A stretch of DNA of 64,000 nucleotides from an uncultured Helicobacter sp. (lineage in GTDB: Bacteria; Campylobacterota; Campylobacteria; Campylobacterales; Helicobacteraceae). A program made the translations under genes and the position numbers. Positions 63,090 to 64,000 of this stretch are shown in pieces (the first letter of the stretch is position 1; every line of letters begins with the position of its first letter). The stretch covers positions 223,611-287,610 of the forward strand of contig NZ_CALERY010000002.1 in assembly GCF_937906905.1 (NCBI RefSeq), given 5' to 3'. The notes below the pieces were generated by a model, which had not been told where the DNA came from, did no database searches, and saw nothing but the letters and a program-made list of their open reading frames with translations.

Positions 63090-63874
63090 CTAAAACAACA
63101 CGCCAGCATTCATGCCCATGAAGTTATACCCTGTGTTTGGGCGTTCGAGATTACCATTTGAGTAGTGTTTGATGATGAGTTCATAGCTCATGCTTGTGTG
63201 CTCTCCTAGTTTATGGTAAAACCCCACGAACACTCGCTCGCCAAAGGTAAAGGCACTGCCGATTCTGCCATCATCACCTTCATTTGAGCGGATATAAATC
63301 CCTATGCCAATCCCTGCATAGAATCTAGAGCTAAAGAGTGGAAGTATGATGTCTTGGCGCTGCGCCAAAGATGATTTGGGGTTTTAGGGTAGATTTGGTA
63401 TTTGCTGGGTGAGAGGTTTGATTAAAGGCTGGGAAGAAAGCTTCTAGCTCGAGATTGATTCTGCCATTTATGCGGAAAAATGTGTTTGGCTGGGCGTAAT
63501 ACACACCAAGTGCATATACATCGGCAAAGCTTTTTTTGCTAAAGTCTGTGAAAACCCCGATTGATAGGCTATTGCGTGGGGAGGAGAGAGATTTAGTGGC
63601 AAAAAGTGAATGGAAAAGCACAGACTTTTGACATGGTTTTTTAGGCGGTATTTGACATGGCTGTGAAAGGGTTGGGCTAGATTCTAATGGTGATTTTGCT
63701 GGGCTAGGTTTTGCAAAATCTTTCTCTGCATGATCTTTTGCAAAAGCATTGAGCGATAGAGAAAAAGCATATAACACAATGCCTAAAATCGTGGGCAGAA
63801 TATGGTGAGTATTTTGTCTAAAATCAGCTGCGGGGGGGGGTCGAATTATATGTGAGATGACAAGAAAAAGCCAT
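63090..63874 (-). pseudogene. pagL: PagL-like lipid A deacylase: poly-C phase-variable and frameshifted
   Basis: An ATG at 63874 with weak AGGA upstream reads into a C run (63832-63840 on the plus strand as G) and stops soon after. With 8 or 11 C it would enter the frame that gives a signal peptide (LPTILGIVLYAFSLSLNAFA) and a barrel N-terminal part. That frame ends near 63331, where a second, one-base shift at about 63366-63372 is needed to reach the C-terminal part with the active-site His-Ser-Asn (LIIKHYSNGNLERPNTG). PagL removes a 3-O acyl chain from lipid A in the outer membrane. Both breaks would need to be corrected for a full protein. Confidence 0.75.
63832..63840 (-). repeat. Poly-C tract (9 C on the coding strand) in the pagL leader region
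   Basis: Nine G on the plus strand. It lies between the ATG at 63874 and the signal peptide of pagL. Eight or eleven would join them in frame; nine does not. Confidence 0.9.
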
Positions 63875-63941
63875 GCAAAATCCTAAAGGAGAAATTCTAA
63901 TAGGGAAATCCAAAATATAGGGTAGATCGATGTAGCTAGAG

Positions 63942-64000
63942 TGGTGTGCTCGGAGGGATTCAAACCCCCGACCTACAGGACCGCAACCTGTTGCTCTATT
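63942..64000 (-). tRNA. tRNA-Arg (anticodon GCG), cut by the window edge
   Basis: Minus strand: the end of the D arm, an anticodon arm ACAGG-TTGCGGT-CCTGT, a T arm with loop TTTGAAT and an acceptor end GAGCACACCA with encoded CCA. The 5' part lies beyond 64000. Anticodon GCG reads CGC/CGU; many bacteria use ACG (inosine) for these codons. Confidence 0.9.

Noticed and set aside
1..64000. CRISPR arrays, rRNA genes and insertion sequences
   Set aside because: No regularly spaced repeats, rRNA sequence or transposase motifs were seen anywhere in the window.

Overview
The window reads as a chromosomal segment of a Helicobacter species (Campylobacterota). The gene blocks fabZ-lpxA-clpX-mreB-mreC and ksgA-rnj-kdsD next to rlmN, together with fliW, a MagIII-type glycosylase, a DnaA with an unusual C-terminus and a glutamine synthetase lacking the adenylylation tyrosine, all fit that genus. 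Arginine genes (argC, argJ) and a nickel-type ABC operon point to an enterohepatic rather than a gastric species. Base composition looks like the mid-40s % GC by eye, which would suit the H. canis neighbourhood, but the species is a guess.

Layout. 1-2.2 kb: a secreted von Willebrand A protein preceded by a structured repeat. 2.2-6.0 kb: a type IIG-like restriction-modification gene cut in two by a toxin-antitoxin cassette (antitoxin, frameshifted YafQ, second antitoxin with a duplicated N-terminus, Doc). 6-9.4 kb: glnA, a HIT protein and an AI-2E family permease. 9.4-10.5 kb: an alpha-1,2-fucosyltransferase split by a poly-G tract. 10.6-16.1 kb: a NikABC(DE)-like importer with fused ATPases. 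16.2-19.6 kb: an ankyrin protein, a second poly-G-controlled glycosyltransferase and an outer-membrane protein. 19.6-32.3 kb: pepD, magIII, ribD, a methyltransferase, a Cys-rich Sel1-like secreted protein, argJ-GNAT-argC, murG and fliW. 32.5-40.8 kb: an SDR enzyme, an accessory island (XRE regulator with twin operators, a broken secreted gene, a HARE-HTH/nuclease fusion), two unrecognised secreted proteins and a GT-B glycosyltransferase. 40.8-54.2 kb: housekeeping genes (mreC, mreB, clpX, lpxA, fabZ, queH, rlmN, a nucleosidase/phosphorylase, hisF, ksgA, rnj, kdsD). 54.2-64 kb: an outer-membrane protein, tRNA-Phe, xth, gyrB-dnaN-dnaA with the likely bipartite replication origin, ruvC, tyrA, a phase-variable and frameshifted pagL, and a partial tRNA-Arg at the edge.

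Three themes stand out. (1) Surface chemistry is under slipped-strand control: three homopolymer tracts (9, 11 and 9 bases) sit in a fucosyltransferase, a glycosyltransferase and a lipid A deacylase; as sequenced the first and third read OFF and the second ON. (2) A family of intergenic hairpins at three loci keeps the same apical and internal-loop sequence while the outer stem changes on both arms together; this is the strongest candidate for an undescribed element. (3) The short word GATTCTAG and a longer form, AAAAGTGGATTCTAGGG, are scattered very densely through both intergenic and coding DNA and appear to have created Ser/Glu/Asp-rich inserts in otherwise conserved enzymes. All identifications come from reading the sequence; no database search was run.
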